Source of the DNA: Onthovicinus sp900555545
GTDB taxonomy: Bacteria > Bacillota > Clostridia > Oscillospirales > Acutalibacteraceae
Direction of reading: 5' to 3'
Length of the DNA: 55,828 nucleotides
NCBI GenBank assembly: GCA_949296915.1
Contig: CASFPX010000014.1
Location: forward strand, 1-55,828
Shown: piece by piece, positions 26,996-35,760 of the stretch
Layout: each line of letters begins with the position of its first letter
Numbering within the stretch: position 1 is the stretch's first letter
Translations under genes and position numbers: made by a program
The notes under the pieces: model-generated
Told to the model about the DNA's origin: nothing
Databases searched by the model: none
What the model saw: only the letters and a program-made list of their open reading frames with translations

Positions 26996-27017
26996 CGGAA
27001 CGCTGAGGGCAGCGTTC
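26996..27017. repeat. Perfect hairpin repeat without T tract
   Basis: Nine-base perfect inverted repeat GGAACGCTG / CAGCGTTCC with a 4-base loop, in the gap between GH31 and the response regulator (both minus strand). No T run follows, so it is not an ordinary terminator. It resembles the short palindromic units that recur in intergenic DNA of gut Clostridia, but no second copy was seen in this window. Confidence 0.5.
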
Positions 27018-27069
27018 CCTACGATGCGCACCAAAAGCCGGTACATCACATGCCGCCCCATTAAAAGGG

Positions 27070-29457
27070 TCAATACGCCATCGCTTCCAATTCCTCCAGC
27101 GGTCCGCGCAGAGCTTTGGACAGGCCGGCCGGAATTTTTCCCTCCCGGACAAGCGCGTGATAGCGGGCGGTCTTTTGAATATTGGAACCCTGGTAGCGCG
27201 CGACAATGGCGATCGCCTGATCGTGCTTTGGCACGCTCTTTTTCTCACTGAAATCTGTGACTGTAACAGTGACTTTGTCGCCCGGGCGGACGCCGGTGAG
27301 ATCCACGATCAGGTAGTCTGTACCAGAGACCGTCCATTGAGCCGCATCCGGCGTATCCACTTGAACATTTCCGCCTTGTACCGGCAGGATATTGCGGAAG
27401 CTCAAACGGTAGTGCACCTGCCCACGGACAACGCCGGTATCGCCCGTATAGGGATTGATCTTAAAGGTGATGGTGTTTCCGTCCTCCGCGATCTCAAACC
27501 GGCGTACGGCATAATGCCCATCGCGGAAGGCCATGCTTTCGCCGTCGTCCTCATACAGATCATACGCGCCGTTCCCATTGAAGAGCACCAGTTCCAGATC
27601 GGTGGGCAGCTCCGCACCGTTAGAGGTCTCATCCATGTCGAGCGGCAGGATCGTCCCGGCCTTTGCCAAGAGAGGGAAGCTCTCCAGCGTACGGTACATG
27701 GTGACAAAACCGCGCCGGTGATAGACATTCCCGGTGAAAAAGTCCGTGTACTTCTCACCATCCAGCCATACCTTGACCGGAGCCATCAGCGTCTTGGCGT
27801 TTGTGTGCTCCGTGATGGGGGCTGCGATCAGCGATGGGCCAAACAAAAATTGATTTTTCACCTGGTAGGCCTCCGGATCGTCGGGATGGGAGTAGTACAT
27901 CGGTTCGATCAGCGCGCGGCCGTTTACATGTGTCTGATAGTTGGCGGAGTAGAGGTATGGGATCAGCCGGCGGCGCAATCGCAGCCAGTCTGTGGCCATA
28001 TATTCAGTGGACTTCTGATACTTCCACGGCTCCTTGCCCAGGAAGGCATTAGAGGTGGAGTGAAGCCGGTTGATCGGACTGAGCACACCGAGCTGGAGCC
28101 AGCGCAGATAGAGCTCGTCATCGCGCACACCCATATGGTGGCCGCCGATGTCGTGGCTCCACCAGGTGTAGCCGATATTAGAGGCCGTAGCGGTAAAGTA
28201 TGGCTGGAACGCAAGGGTGCGCCAGGTGATGGCGCTGTCCCCGGAGAAGCCGAGCGGATAGCGGTGGCTGCCCACGCCCGCATAGCGGGAGAGGATCAGG
28301 CCGCGCTTGCCGCCGCGCGCGCTGTCGATATAGTGGTAGTGGTTGAGCGGCCACAGCGGATCGAGCCCGGGAACTCTCGTCTTTTTACCCTGCTGCCAGT
28401 CGATCCACCAGAAATCCACGCCGTCCTTCTCATACGGGTGGTGAATGTATTCAAAATAGGCCTCGACAAATTTGGGGTCGCTGATATCGAACTCGATGCG
28501 CTGCTTGCTCTCCGGATCGACACCCATGGCATGCGCCATCTCCGGATACATATCCTCAAAAAATCGAACGCCTTCCGCCGGATGGATATTGAGGGTGATT
28601 TTCAGGTGGCGGCGCTTTAAATCCTGCAAAAAGGCATGGTAATCCGGGAATAGATCCGTATTCCAGGAGTACCCCGTCCATCCTTCGGAAGTGTCATACC
28701 TCCCGCTGATTGTATTGACCTGGTACTTGTTCTTGGCGCGCTCGCCGAACTTGCCGACGACATCTACCCAGTGCCAGTCCATATCCACAGTGGCGACGGT
28801 GAGCGGAATCTGCCTGCGCTCAAACTGATCCATCAGGTCCAGGTACTCCTGCTGCGTGTACGCCCAATAGCGGCTCCACCAGTTGCCCAGGCAAAAGCGC
28901 GGCAGCAGCGGCGTATGGCCGGTGAGATCAAAAAACTCCTGCAGCCCGCCGCGGAAATCCCGGCCAAAGGCGAGATAATACTTGTCGTCCGTCCCCTCCG
29001 GACGCGGGACGATCGTCCCCTCCTCCGTCAGGATCAAGGACTTGCTGTCGTCAATAACCGTTGCCCCGCTGCGGGAAAAGATGCCATCTTTGAGCGGCAC
29101 GGTGCCGTCAGTTCCATCCAGGGTCCGGCGGGTGCCCTTCAGATTACCTTTAAAGTTTCGAATGGTTCCAAAACCATCCAGTTCGATCCGGCGCATTTTA
29201 CGGGTGCGCATATCATAGTAAAACACACACTGTTCCGTATGGATGGCGATCCTGCTCCCTTTTTTCTCCACGGTAAATTGCGGCGTCTGAAAATTACGGT
29301 ACCACACGGCCTGTGTGGGCCGGTCGCAAAAGTTCCCATGTTCAACACGGATCATACGAGGCGTCAGGACACTGATCCGTACCTCCCCCTCGATGATCGT
29401 GCGGGCCTCCTCGGTTTTGGAGGCCGTGTGTATGCCAAATTCCTGTGCAAAATCCAT
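27070..29457 (-). CDS. Glycoside hydrolase family 31 (alpha-glucosidase/alpha-xylosidase type)
   Basis: A 795-residue retaining exo-glycosidase. N-terminal beta-sandwich, TIM barrel with the nucleophile motif DFWWIDWQQG (Asp353) and acid/base region GFSGDSAITW (Asp407), then the usual GH31 sequence WWSHDIGGHHMG, and C-terminal beta domains. No signal peptide, so cytoplasmic. Alpha-glucosidase, alpha-xylosidase and sulfoquinovosidase all belong here; the IDWQQG motif differs from the classical DMNE of alpha-glucosidases, so substrate is left open. The start at 29457 follows an AGGGAGA site. It is monocistronic, divergent from the MATE gene. Confidence 0.88.
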   Translation of the reverse strand: MDFAQEFGIHTASKTEEARTIIEGEVRISVLTPRMIRVEHGNFCDRPTQAVWYRNFQTPQFTVEKKGSRIAIHTEQCVFYYDMRTRKMRRIELDGFGTIRNFKGNLKGTRRTLDGTDGTVPLKDGIFSRSGATVIDDSKSLILTEEGTIVPRPEGTDDKYYLAFGRDFRGGLQEFFDLTGHTPLLPRFCLGNWWSRYWAYTQQEYLDLMDQFERRQIPLTVATVDMDWHWVDVVGKFGERAKNKYQVNTISGRYDTSEGWTGYSWNTDLFPDYHAFLQDLKRRHLKITLNIHPAEGVRFFEDMYPEMAHAMGVDPESKQRIEFDISDPKFVEAYFEYIHHPYEKDGVDFWWIDWQQGKKTRVPGLDPLWPLNHYHYIDSARGGKRGLILSRYAGVGSHRYPLGFSGDSAITWRTLAFQPYFTATASNIGYTWWSHDIGGHHMGVRDDELYLRWLQLGVLSPINRLHSTSNAFLGKEPWKYQKSTEYMATDWLRLRRRLIPYLYSANYQTHVNGRALIEPMYYSHPDDPEAYQVKNQFLFGPSLIAAPITEHTNAKTLMAPVKVWLDGEKYTDFFTGNVYHRRGFVTMYRTLESFPLLAKAGTILPLDMDETSNGAELPTDLELVLFNGNGAYDLYEDDGESMAFRDGHYAVRRFEIAEDGNTITFKINPYTGDTGVVRGQVHYRLSFRNILPVQGGNVQVDTPDAAQWTVSGTDYLIVDLTGVRPGDKVTVTVTDFSEKKSVPKHDQAIAIVARYQGSNIQKTARYHALVREGKIPAGLSKALRGPLEELEAMAY

Positions 29458-29519
29458 AATGAATCTCCCTTTCCCCACAGCGATCAACCACCACAAAAAG
29501 AGATGGTATTCTTTGCCTT

Positions 29520-29548
29520 ATTTTATCATTATCCCACAGGAAAGGCAA
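29520..29548 (-). promoter_or_regulatory. Candidate promoter of the GH31 gene
   Basis: Minus-strand TTGCCT (29543-29548), 17 bases, TAAAAT (29520-29525), about 60 bases before the ATG at 29457. Confidence 0.4.
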
Positions 29549-29715
29549 TCCCCCGACCCCACAATCAATCGCATCCAACAAAAAGTAAAAAATTTGACGG
29601 GGTACATCTATTACTTTCTTCCATTGTTTTTACCCAGTATTGGGAATACAATATTAGCAGAAGAATTCATGCGATATTGATAGAAAGTTTTTAACAAGTT
29701 TGGTGATTCATTCCA

Positions 29716-31119
29716 ATGAAAAAGAACTATGAGATTGATATGTGCAACGGCCCACTGCTGGGGAAGATCCTCCGTTTTTCCATCCCGCTGATGTTCTCCG
29801 GCATTTTGCAGTTGCTGTTCAATGCGGCGGATATCATCGTGGTCGGCCGGTTTACGAGCAGCGATGCATTGGCCGCCGTCGGCTCCACCACCTCCCTGAA
29901 CAACCTGATCATCAACCTGTTTCTCGGCCTGTCCATCGGCAGCAGTGTAGTGGTAGCCCGTTACTATGGCGCGCGGGATTGGAAAAAAGTTGGTGAGAGC
30001 GTCCATACCTCCATCCTTATCAGCGCCCTGGCAGGCGTGGTGCTGATCTTCCTGGGTATCGCGCTGGCGCGTCCGCTGCTGGAGGCGATGGGCACCCCGG
30101 AAAATGTGCTGGATCAGGCGGTGCTGTACATGCGGATCATCTTTGTCGGGATGCCGGCGATGATGGTATACAATTTTGGGGCGGCCATCCTGCGCGCCGT
30201 GGGCGACACCCGGCGGCCGCTGATCTTCCTGCTGATCTCCGGCATGATCAATGTGTGCCTGAACCTGTTTTTCGTGATTGTATTTGAGATGGGCGTGGCG
30301 GGTGTCTCGCTGGCGACGGTGATCTCGCAGTTCATCTCCGCTGCGCTCGTGGTGATCTGCCTGGTGCGCAGCGGCAGCTACTACCGGCTGACGCTCTCCG
30401 GCCTGCGCATTACTAAAAAAGTCCTGCTGGAGATCCTGCGCGTCGGCCTGCCGGCCGGAATCCAGAGCACCGTGTTCAACATCTCCAACGTGCTGATTCA
30501 GTCCTCGATCAACTCCTTCGGCTCCATCGCTGTGGCGGGAAACACGGCCGCTGCCAATCTGGAGGGGTTTGTCTATACCTCCATGAACGCGATCTACCAG
30601 GCGTCCCTGAGTTTTACGAGCCAGAATGTCGGCGCGCGGAAGACGGAGCGCATTGTGCCGATTCTGGTGCGCTGCCTCGCCTGCGTGGTGGTGATCGGCG
30701 TGGGGCTGAGTACGATCGTCCTGCTGCTGAATCGGGAATTCCTCGGGATCTACTCCTCTGATCCCGCAGTGATCGAGTACGGCGTCGGGCGGCTGAAGGT
30801 CGTCTGTCTGACATACTTCCTATGTGGGATCATGGATGTGACGTGCGGCTCCATCCGTGGACTCGGCTACTCGGTCACGCCGACCGTTGTCTCCCTGATC
30901 GGTGCGTGCGGACTGCGGATCGTGTGGATCTATACAATCTTCAATCTGGTGGACCGGACGCTGTACACACTCTATCTCTCCTATCCGGTCACCTGGATCA
31001 TTACATTCGCCGCGCATTTGATCTGCTTTATCGTGTTCTTCAAGCGCTGGAAAAAGAAAACCGCTACGGAGAAAACCAGCGCAACTCCCGAGGAGCTGAA
31101 AGAAGCAGTTCCCTCATAA
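29716..31119 (+). CDS. MATE family efflux transporter
   Basis: A 467-residue membrane protein with 12 predicted helices in two related halves. The N-terminal LLGKILRFSIPLMFSGILQLLFNAADIIVVGRF is characteristic of the multidrug/oligosaccharidyl-lipid/polysaccharide flippase superfamily, MATE branch; such proteins export drugs or cationic metabolites using sodium or proton gradients. The C-terminal tail is Lys/Glu-rich. The ATG at 29716 has a poor ribosome-binding site; translation could also start at the Met nine codons in. Monocistronic, ending at a strong hairpin. Confidence 0.88.
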   Translation: MKKNYEIDMCNGPLLGKILRFSIPLMFSGILQLLFNAADIIVVGRFTSSDALAAVGSTTSLNNLIINLFLGLSIGSSVVVARYYGARDWKKVGESVHTSILISALAGVVLIFLGIALARPLLEAMGTPENVLDQAVLYMRIIFVGMPAMMVYNFGAAILRAVGDTRRPLIFLLISGMINVCLNLFFVIVFEMGVAGVSLATVISQFISAALVVICLVRSGSYYRLTLSGLRITKKVLLEILRVGLPAGIQSTVFNISNVLIQSSINSFGSIAVAGNTAAANLEGFVYTSMNAIYQASLSFTSQNVGARKTERIVPILVRCLACVVVIGVGLSTIVLLLNREFLGIYSSDPAVIEYGVGRLKVVCLTYFLCGIMDVTCGSIRGLGYSVTPTVVSLIGACGLRIVWIYTIFNLVDRTLYTLYLSYPVTWIITFAAHLICFIVFFKRWKKKTATEKTSATPEELKEAVPS

Positions 31120-31162
31120 ACAGATGTCCCGCCTATCAGGCATCCTTTTTTCATACATAAAT

Positions 31163-31192
31163 CATGGGCCCCGCTTTTGAGCGGGGCCCATG
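31163..31192. terminator. GC-rich hairpin between convergent genes
   Basis: Twelve-base perfect stem CATGGGCCCCGC (31163-31174) / GCGGGGCCCATG (31181-31192) with a 6-base loop, lying between the MATE gene (plus) and the unknown gene (minus). Placement indicates a bidirectional terminator, though no clear T run follows. Confidence 0.65.
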
Positions 31193-31205
31193 CCGCATTC
31201 ACGTT

Positions 31206-31805
31206 TCATAGAAAGGAATTCCACGCCAGCTCCGGAAGCTCTTCTTCAGATTCTTTCCAGGCGGCTCTGCTGTCCGCTTGGAGCATCAGCCATACTTGCT
31301 CCTCACGATCTTTGACGCAATAGAGGTCGATGATATTTTTCAACCTGCCATCCAGTTCAAAATTCTTGCTGGGAGAAAAAACAGGCAGATCCGGCGGAAC
31401 AGTTGACAGAAGCTGTTTTAAATCCGCTACTTTTTCCAAAAGAATGATATTACTTTGACTCATAGGATCGTGCCTTGCTCCCCATCCATGAATCTCTAAA
31501 CCGTCTGTTGAAGCGCTGTTCCCTCCTCCGGAAAAATGCCAAACAGTTTCTTGATAAACGGTGTGGTCAAATGCGTCCACAAAAGTTTCAATACCAGAAA
31601 TATAAAGGCCCTTTCGTGCCCAGAGCCTGCGGCAGATGAACGAAGGTGTATACTGCCATCCCAAAGGCATGGACGCATTCAGCGTTTCTAAAACCGGTAT
31701 TAAATCTGATACGCGGACCTGTTCCCCCGAAAAAACAGGCTGACAGGCACCCTCCTTATTTGCTTTTACATATTCGATTTCCAGTTCCATAAGTCTCTCT
31801 GCCAT
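31206..31805 (-). CDS. Unknown 199-residue soluble protein
   Basis: No family recognised. The protein is acidic, without membrane segments or signal peptide, rich in Trp (for example GWQYTPSFICRRLWARKG, EIHGWGARHD, EEQVWLML). The codon pattern and a terminator hairpin just after it support a real gene, but no strong ribosome-binding site is seen; an alternative start is the Met six codons in (GAGAGACTT before it). It stands alone and could be an immunity-like or stress protein; this is not demonstrable. Confidence 0.55.
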   Translation of the reverse strand: MAERLMELEIEYVKANKEGACQPVFSGEQVRVSDLIPVLETLNASMPLGWQYTPSFICRRLWARKGLYISGIETFVDAFDHTVYQETVWHFSGGGNSASTDGLEIHGWGARHDPMSQSNIILLEKVADLKQLLSTVPPDLPVFSPSKNFELDGRLKNIIDLYCVKDREEQVWLMLQADSRAAWKESEEELPELAWNSFL

Positions 31806-31927
31806 CCGTTCATTTGATCAAATACAATCTAACACAAGCGGCTCAAGCTGTCAACCGCTACAACGTGCCCTAAATCCCCCTAAACAATTACCAAAGCGCC
31901 AAAGATATCTATCCTGAATTCCCTTTG

Positions 31928-31960
31928 CAAAAGCCCTCCGGACCGCTGATCCGGAGGGCT
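31928..31960 (-). terminator. Terminator after the first GPH transporter
   Basis: Eleven-base perfect stem AGCCCTCCGGA (31932-31942) / TCCGGAGGGCT (31950-31960), followed on the minus strand by TTTT, 25 bases beyond the stop codon. Confidence 0.8.
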
Positions 31961-31985
31961 CCTCATACATACTAATCTGGACTAC

Positions 31986-34496
31986 TTATTTATTCTTCTC
32001 GTTTTTCTTTTCGGCCTTTTTCTTTGCTTTTTCGGCTTTGAGTTTTTCCTTCATCGCCTTCTGCTCAGCCTCAAGTGCCTTTTCCTTCTCCTCGGCGATA
32101 CGGGCAGCCTCTTCCGCGCGGGCCTTGGCCTCCTCATACATCGCCTTGATCTCCTCATAGTGCGTGTAGTTCTCGGCCTGCGCAATCAGCTTTTTGGCGT
32201 CGACATACGGTTTGGCCAGCCGGTTATAGTAGGAGTTTTCGTCCGTCGCCTTTTTGATCTCCGCGTCGATGACTTTCTTCTCCTCTTTTAACTGTTTTAC
32301 CTGGGCCTTCAATTCGTTAACCTTCGTCTGATCCTTGGATTTTTTCGCGGCATAGATCTGATCCTCAAGCGCCGTGCGCGCTTCCAGATTCTTATCATCA
32401 CGCTCGAACAGGGCTTCGAAGATGGAAACATCGAATTCCTCGATCTTTCCGCCATGCTTCTCCTCAATCACCCTTTTACTGTAAATCCGGTTCTTTGCAG
32501 AGGTGATCGCCGCGGAGCGCTCCTCTTTTTCAAGCTTTGTCTTTTTCGGCATTGCCTTCGCCCTGGCGAGGACGTCATTCAGATATTCCATGGTATCGGA
32601 CGTCAGACCGCTCAGGCCCGCCGCATACAGTTTTTTAGCCTCTTCCAGCTTGAACTGCCACTCCGGCGTGCTGAACTTATTCATCTCCGTCATGACAAAC
32701 TTGGAGATCTCAATATTTTCATTATAATTGACCGCATTACGGTACGCCTTTTTCGCGGCCTTTTTATCCGCCTTAGACCCCTTGGCTTTCTTAATACTGG
32801 CCTTCAGCGCCTTCAGATCCTTTGGCTGTGCGGTAGCCATCACCTTGGACTCCTCAATCATATCGATCGTGGAGACGATATCCTTATCGTTGAGGACGCC
32901 GTTGCCATAGTCCTCAAACATGGCGCGCAGCTGAAGCACCTTGACAATGCTGCGCTGCCGCAGCTCCGTCATATCATAGAAGAAATAGGGAATAAAGTTC
33001 AGGACGGCGCCGATAACGGACAGCAGGACGATTACCGCGAAGACGTTTTGGAAAATATCGTTGATATATAGTACGTTGTACGGCGACTGTGTGATCTCTG
33101 AAATAGATTCAAAACGATCGCCCGTGAGCTGGAGAATCTGCGGTGCCAATTCATCTACCTTTGCCTGGTTGATCCCCAACTTCTCATACAGGGCGGGGAC
33201 AATACCACTGGTTCCGAGTGTGATGACCGTACCGATCAGGCCGACTGTCGCAAACATACCGTCAATGCGCTCCCCGGTCAAGTACTGCTGGTAGTCACGG
33301 ATATCCGCATTGACCGCAGGCGTCAGGATGACACCAAAAGAGGTCATAAGGTAGTTTCCAAAAAGGACGGCTGCAATGTAGAGCACCATTTTGGCCGGTT
33401 CCGCCTCTACGACCGGCCACAGGAGGGCCAGGAAAGCAGCATTGACCATATTGGTCACAATCAGCACTTTCTTCTTCCCCCACTTACGGATGGCGAACGG
33501 CGCGGCCAACATTCCCCAGAGGTTCGCGTTGCTGACAAACAACTGGACGACTGTAAAGACCTCCGCAGAGACGCCGTTCTCGTTATGGTACTGGAAACAC
33601 CACTGGAGCATGTTGCCGTATGTAGTCTCCAGGAAGCCGACCCATCCGGCCAGGGAGATCACCCAGAACAGCTTGTTCTTGGCCACGGAACGGATGGCGT
33701 CCATAAACTTGATGCGTATGACGTGCGTTTTGGCCTGGATGATCTTCTCCTGCGTATTCGCATAGACATACACCGCACACAGGATGCCAATGATGGCAAA
33801 TGGCGGATACAACACGCGGAAAAGCCACAGGTTGTACATATTACCATTATAGAACCAGTTGGCGAAAAGCGGGATCAGCGCGGTGGCAATAGACGGCGCC
33901 AGCGAATAGACGATGGACTTGATCGCCAGGACGTCAGAACGCTCCTTCGTATCCGGAGAGAGAACCATGATAAGGTTCTCGTAGGAGTCATAGAAGAAGG
34001 AGTAGAAGAACTGGAACCCGATGTTGAAGAGCAGCACCAGAGCACCGTTGACCAACTCGCCGTTCGAGATATTGCCGATCAGTGGCGTGGTATTTGAAAG
34101 AGCCTCCTTGATCTGCTCATACGGCGTGAACACCATGCCGATGACAAGCAGAGCGGTCGGGAAGGCCATGTACATCATATAGGGCCTGTATTTCCCCTTT
34201 TTGCTCCGGGCGTTATCGATAATGTTCGCCCGGATCGCGGTAGCAGGGAAAGAGACAACGATGGAGATCGCGTACAGAATATACATAAAGTTCGGCGAGA
34301 TTCCGACCGCGCTACCGATATAGACGTTGGTACTGCTCAGCATCAGCTGCTGCACACAGTAAATCAGGAAATACATGCCGATACCGCCAAAGGAATAGGC
34401 AAATACCTCTTTAAAAGGCATGTACCGCCCGGGCATGGGCCGCTTCCAGTAGACACGTGCATCTGAAAGCAGCTTGGTGATTTTGCTCGAATTCAA
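31986..34496 (-). CDS. GPH-type sugar transporter (MFS) with a 330-residue charged tail
   Basis: An 836-residue protein. Residues 1 to about 505 form a glycoside-pentoside-hexuronide:cation symporter with about 12 helices (EVFAYSFGGIGMYFLIY, ANIIDNARSKKGKYRPYM). The remaining 330 residues are soluble, very rich in Lys, Glu and Ala, and strongly predicted coiled coil, ending EKAKKKAEKKNEKNK. Ordinary GPH symporters have about 450-500 residues. The start is the TTG at 34496, preceded by GGAGGT at 7 bases; an upstream ATG uses this site as its own codons. It should import oligosaccharides or glycosides; the tail could bind an enzyme or regulator. Monocistronic, with its own promoter and terminator. 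Confidence 0.82.
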   Translation of the reverse strand: MNSSKITKLLSDARVYWKRPMPGRYMPFKEVFAYSFGGIGMYFLIYCVQQLMLSSTNVYIGSAVGISPNFMYILYAISIVVSFPATAIRANIIDNARSKKGKYRPYMMYMAFPTALLVIGMVFTPYEQIKEALSNTTPLIGNISNGELVNGALVLLFNIGFQFFYSFFYDSYENLIMVLSPDTKERSDVLAIKSIVYSLAPSIATALIPLFANWFYNGNMYNLWLFRVLYPPFAIIGILCAVYVYANTQEKIIQAKTHVIRIKFMDAIRSVAKNKLFWVISLAGWVGFLETTYGNMLQWCFQYHNENGVSAEVFTVVQLFVSNANLWGMLAAPFAIRKWGKKKVLIVTNMVNAAFLALLWPVVEAEPAKMVLYIAAVLFGNYLMTSFGVILTPAVNADIRDYQQYLTGERIDGMFATVGLIGTVITLGTSGIVPALYEKLGINQAKVDELAPQILQLTGDRFESISEITQSPYNVLYINDIFQNVFAVIVLLSVIGAVLNFIPYFFYDMTELRQRSIVKVLQLRAMFEDYGNGVLNDKDIVSTIDMIEESKVMATAQPKDLKALKASIKKAKGSKADKKAAKKAYRNAVNYNENIEISKFVMTEMNKFSTPEWQFKLEEAKKLYAAGLSGLTSDTMEYLNDVLARAKAMPKKTKLEKEERSAAITSAKNRIYSKRVIEEKHGGKIEEFDVSIFEALFERDDKNLEARTALEDQIYAAKKSKDQTKVNELKAQVKQLKEEKKVIDAEIKKATDENSYYNRLAKPYVDAKKLIAQAENYTHYEEIKAMYEEAKARAEEAARIAEEKEKALEAEQKAMKEKLKAEKAKKKAEKKNEKNK

Positions 34497-34531
34497 GACT
34501 ATTACCTCCATTACAAAATTCAACTGATCAG

Positions 34532-34560
34532 ATTATAACATCAAATTAGCAATATTACAA
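34532..34560 (-). promoter_or_regulatory. Promoter of the first GPH transporter
   Basis: Minus-strand TTGTAA (34555-34560), 17 bases, TATAAT (34532-34537), about 35 bases before the TTG start. The rest of the gap to 34910 is AT-rich, with no gene or structured RNA recognised. Confidence 0.65.
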
Positions 34561-34910
34561 GTAATCCGTTTTATATAGCGGTTGTTTTATATTTTTTAGA
34601 TAAATAATATGACTAATTTTTGACGCTGTCAGTTGCTACCCACATAAAATTTGTCCCTGATCCCCTCTTTGAAATCCATTTGGCTTTTCAAGGATTCGGT
34701 AAATCCCCCTGCCGCCCCCTCTTCTTTGGGTTATGACAAAATTCGCCGGAAAATATTATAATATATGCCCAACATAGACACAAGAAAATTCTTTGATGAT
34801 GTTCAAATTCGTACAGAACCGATAAAAAATAAGTCTAATTTTTGAATGCAGCCTCTCTGTTTACAATACTTTAACAAACGATTCCCCTATTTTATTGTTT
34901 AAAAGCACAA

Positions 34911-34945
34911 AAGAGCAGCCGTTCACGAAACGGCCGCTCTTTTTC
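34911..34945 (-). terminator. Terminator after the Dabb-family gene
   Basis: Stem AAGAGC-A-GCCGTT (34911-34923) / AACGGC-C-GCTCTT (34929-34941), one internal mismatch, followed on the minus strand by TTTT; also a T run on the plus strand. Confidence 0.8.
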
Positions 34946-34962
34946 CCCCTACCTGTACCGTA

Positions 34963-35259
34963 TTAAAAATTCAGGCATACCCGATCGCAGGTATATGGCC
35001 GGACGTATGCGTCCGCCACTGCGACGTGTGCCGGGTGATTTGCGTAAACAGCAATATCCTCTGCCCGCACATGTGTAGTGACCAACGCCATTTCGTGTGT
35101 GGTACCCGCAAGCGGCATCGCAATAAAGCGAACGGTTTCCAAGCCCGGAACACACCCGGCAAGGGCCTCCAAATGTTCCTGCATCGCTACCAGCAACGCC
35201 GGCTTGTCCTCCGTACGCACCTCTGGTTTAAAATTCCACATTACAACGTGTGTTGCCAT
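34963..35259 (-). CDS. Dabb family (stress-responsive alpha/beta-barrel) protein
   Basis: A 98-residue ferredoxin-like fold protein. The start MATHVVMWNFKPE and the middle HEMALVTTHVRAEDIAVYANHPAHVAVADAYV with the conserved Y-x-x-H-P-x-H motif are typical of the Dabb domain, a dimeric fold seen in stress proteins and in some small-molecule enzymes. The role is unknown. The start at 35259 follows AAGGAG; an earlier in-frame Met lacks a site. Monocistronic. Confidence 0.85.
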   Translation of the reverse strand: MATHVVMWNFKPEVRTEDKPALLVAMQEHLEALAGCVPGLETVRFIAMPLAGTTHEMALVTTHVRAEDIAVYANHPAHVAVADAYVRPYTCDRVCLNF

Positions 35260-35282
35260 GATTTCATCTCCTTTTTTCATTT

Positions 35283-35311
35283 ATTATATACATGTTGGCT
35301 GAAATCTTCAA
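35283..35311 (-). promoter_or_regulatory. Promoter of the Dabb gene
   Basis: Minus-strand TTGAAG (35306-35311), 17 bases, TATAAT (35283-35288), 24 bases before the ATG. Confidence 0.7.
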
Positions 35312-35358
35312 TACGTCTTTCCAAAATGATTAAAATCTAACAGATTTGCCTTCTGCGC

Positions 35359-35387
35359 TTGATTTTTACCGCTGGTTACTGTATAAT
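35359..35387 (+). promoter_or_regulatory. Promoter of tRNA-Arg
   Basis: TTGATT (35359-35364), 17 bases, TATAAT (35382-35387), 16 bases before the mature tRNA end. Confidence 0.7.
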
Positions 35388-35403
35388 TTTGATTTGTAAA
35401 TAT

Positions 35404-35480
<77 letters not shown>

Positions 35481-35485
35481 GAGAA

Positions 35486-35531
35486 AAAGCCTTGAAATCC
35501 TTGATATATAAGGGTTTCAGGGCTTTTTTGT
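35486..35531 (+). terminator. Terminator of the tRNA-Arg gene
   Basis: Imperfect long stem AAAGCC-TTGAAA-TCCTT / AAGG-GTTTCAG-GGCTTT with a T run, starting 6 bases after the CCA end. Confidence 0.75.
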
Positions 35532-35578
35532 TGCGATATAGAAAAGTTTTAATTCTTAATTTACAGTTACTTTTTGTG

Positions 35579-35631
35579 GCTTTTTACGGTTTGTAGCTTT
35601 TTACGGTAAAGTGCAAGTCAGATGCAAGTCA
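35579..35631. repeat. Two pairs of short direct repeats downstream of tRNA-Arg
   Basis: GCTTTTTACGGT occurs at 35579-35590 and 35596-35607 (17-base period), and TGCAAGTCA at 35612-35620 and 35623-35631 (11-base period). Close-spaced direct repeats beside a tRNA 3' end resemble arm-type integrase sites of mobile elements. No integrase gene is in the window, so this would be a relic. The remaining bases to 35760 show no gene. Confidence 0.5.
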
Positions 35632-35760
35632 AAATTTAAAAATTTTCCAGAGACATTCTCAAGGGGCAGCGCCGGGAAAATTTTATGTGTGAGCACACTT
35701 ATTCGGTTGATACAGCATTATTTAACCGGATGAATCGCCGCTCCTTACGCTTCTCCAGAT

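Noticed and set aside
27157..28620. A 487-codon frame opposite the GH31 gene
   Set aside because: Low-complexity shadow without start signals; GH31 motifs on the other strand are intact.
31986..34496. PTS EIIA domain on the GPH transporter tail, as in LacS
   Set aside because: The tail has no EIIA-like His motif and is mainly charged coiled coil.
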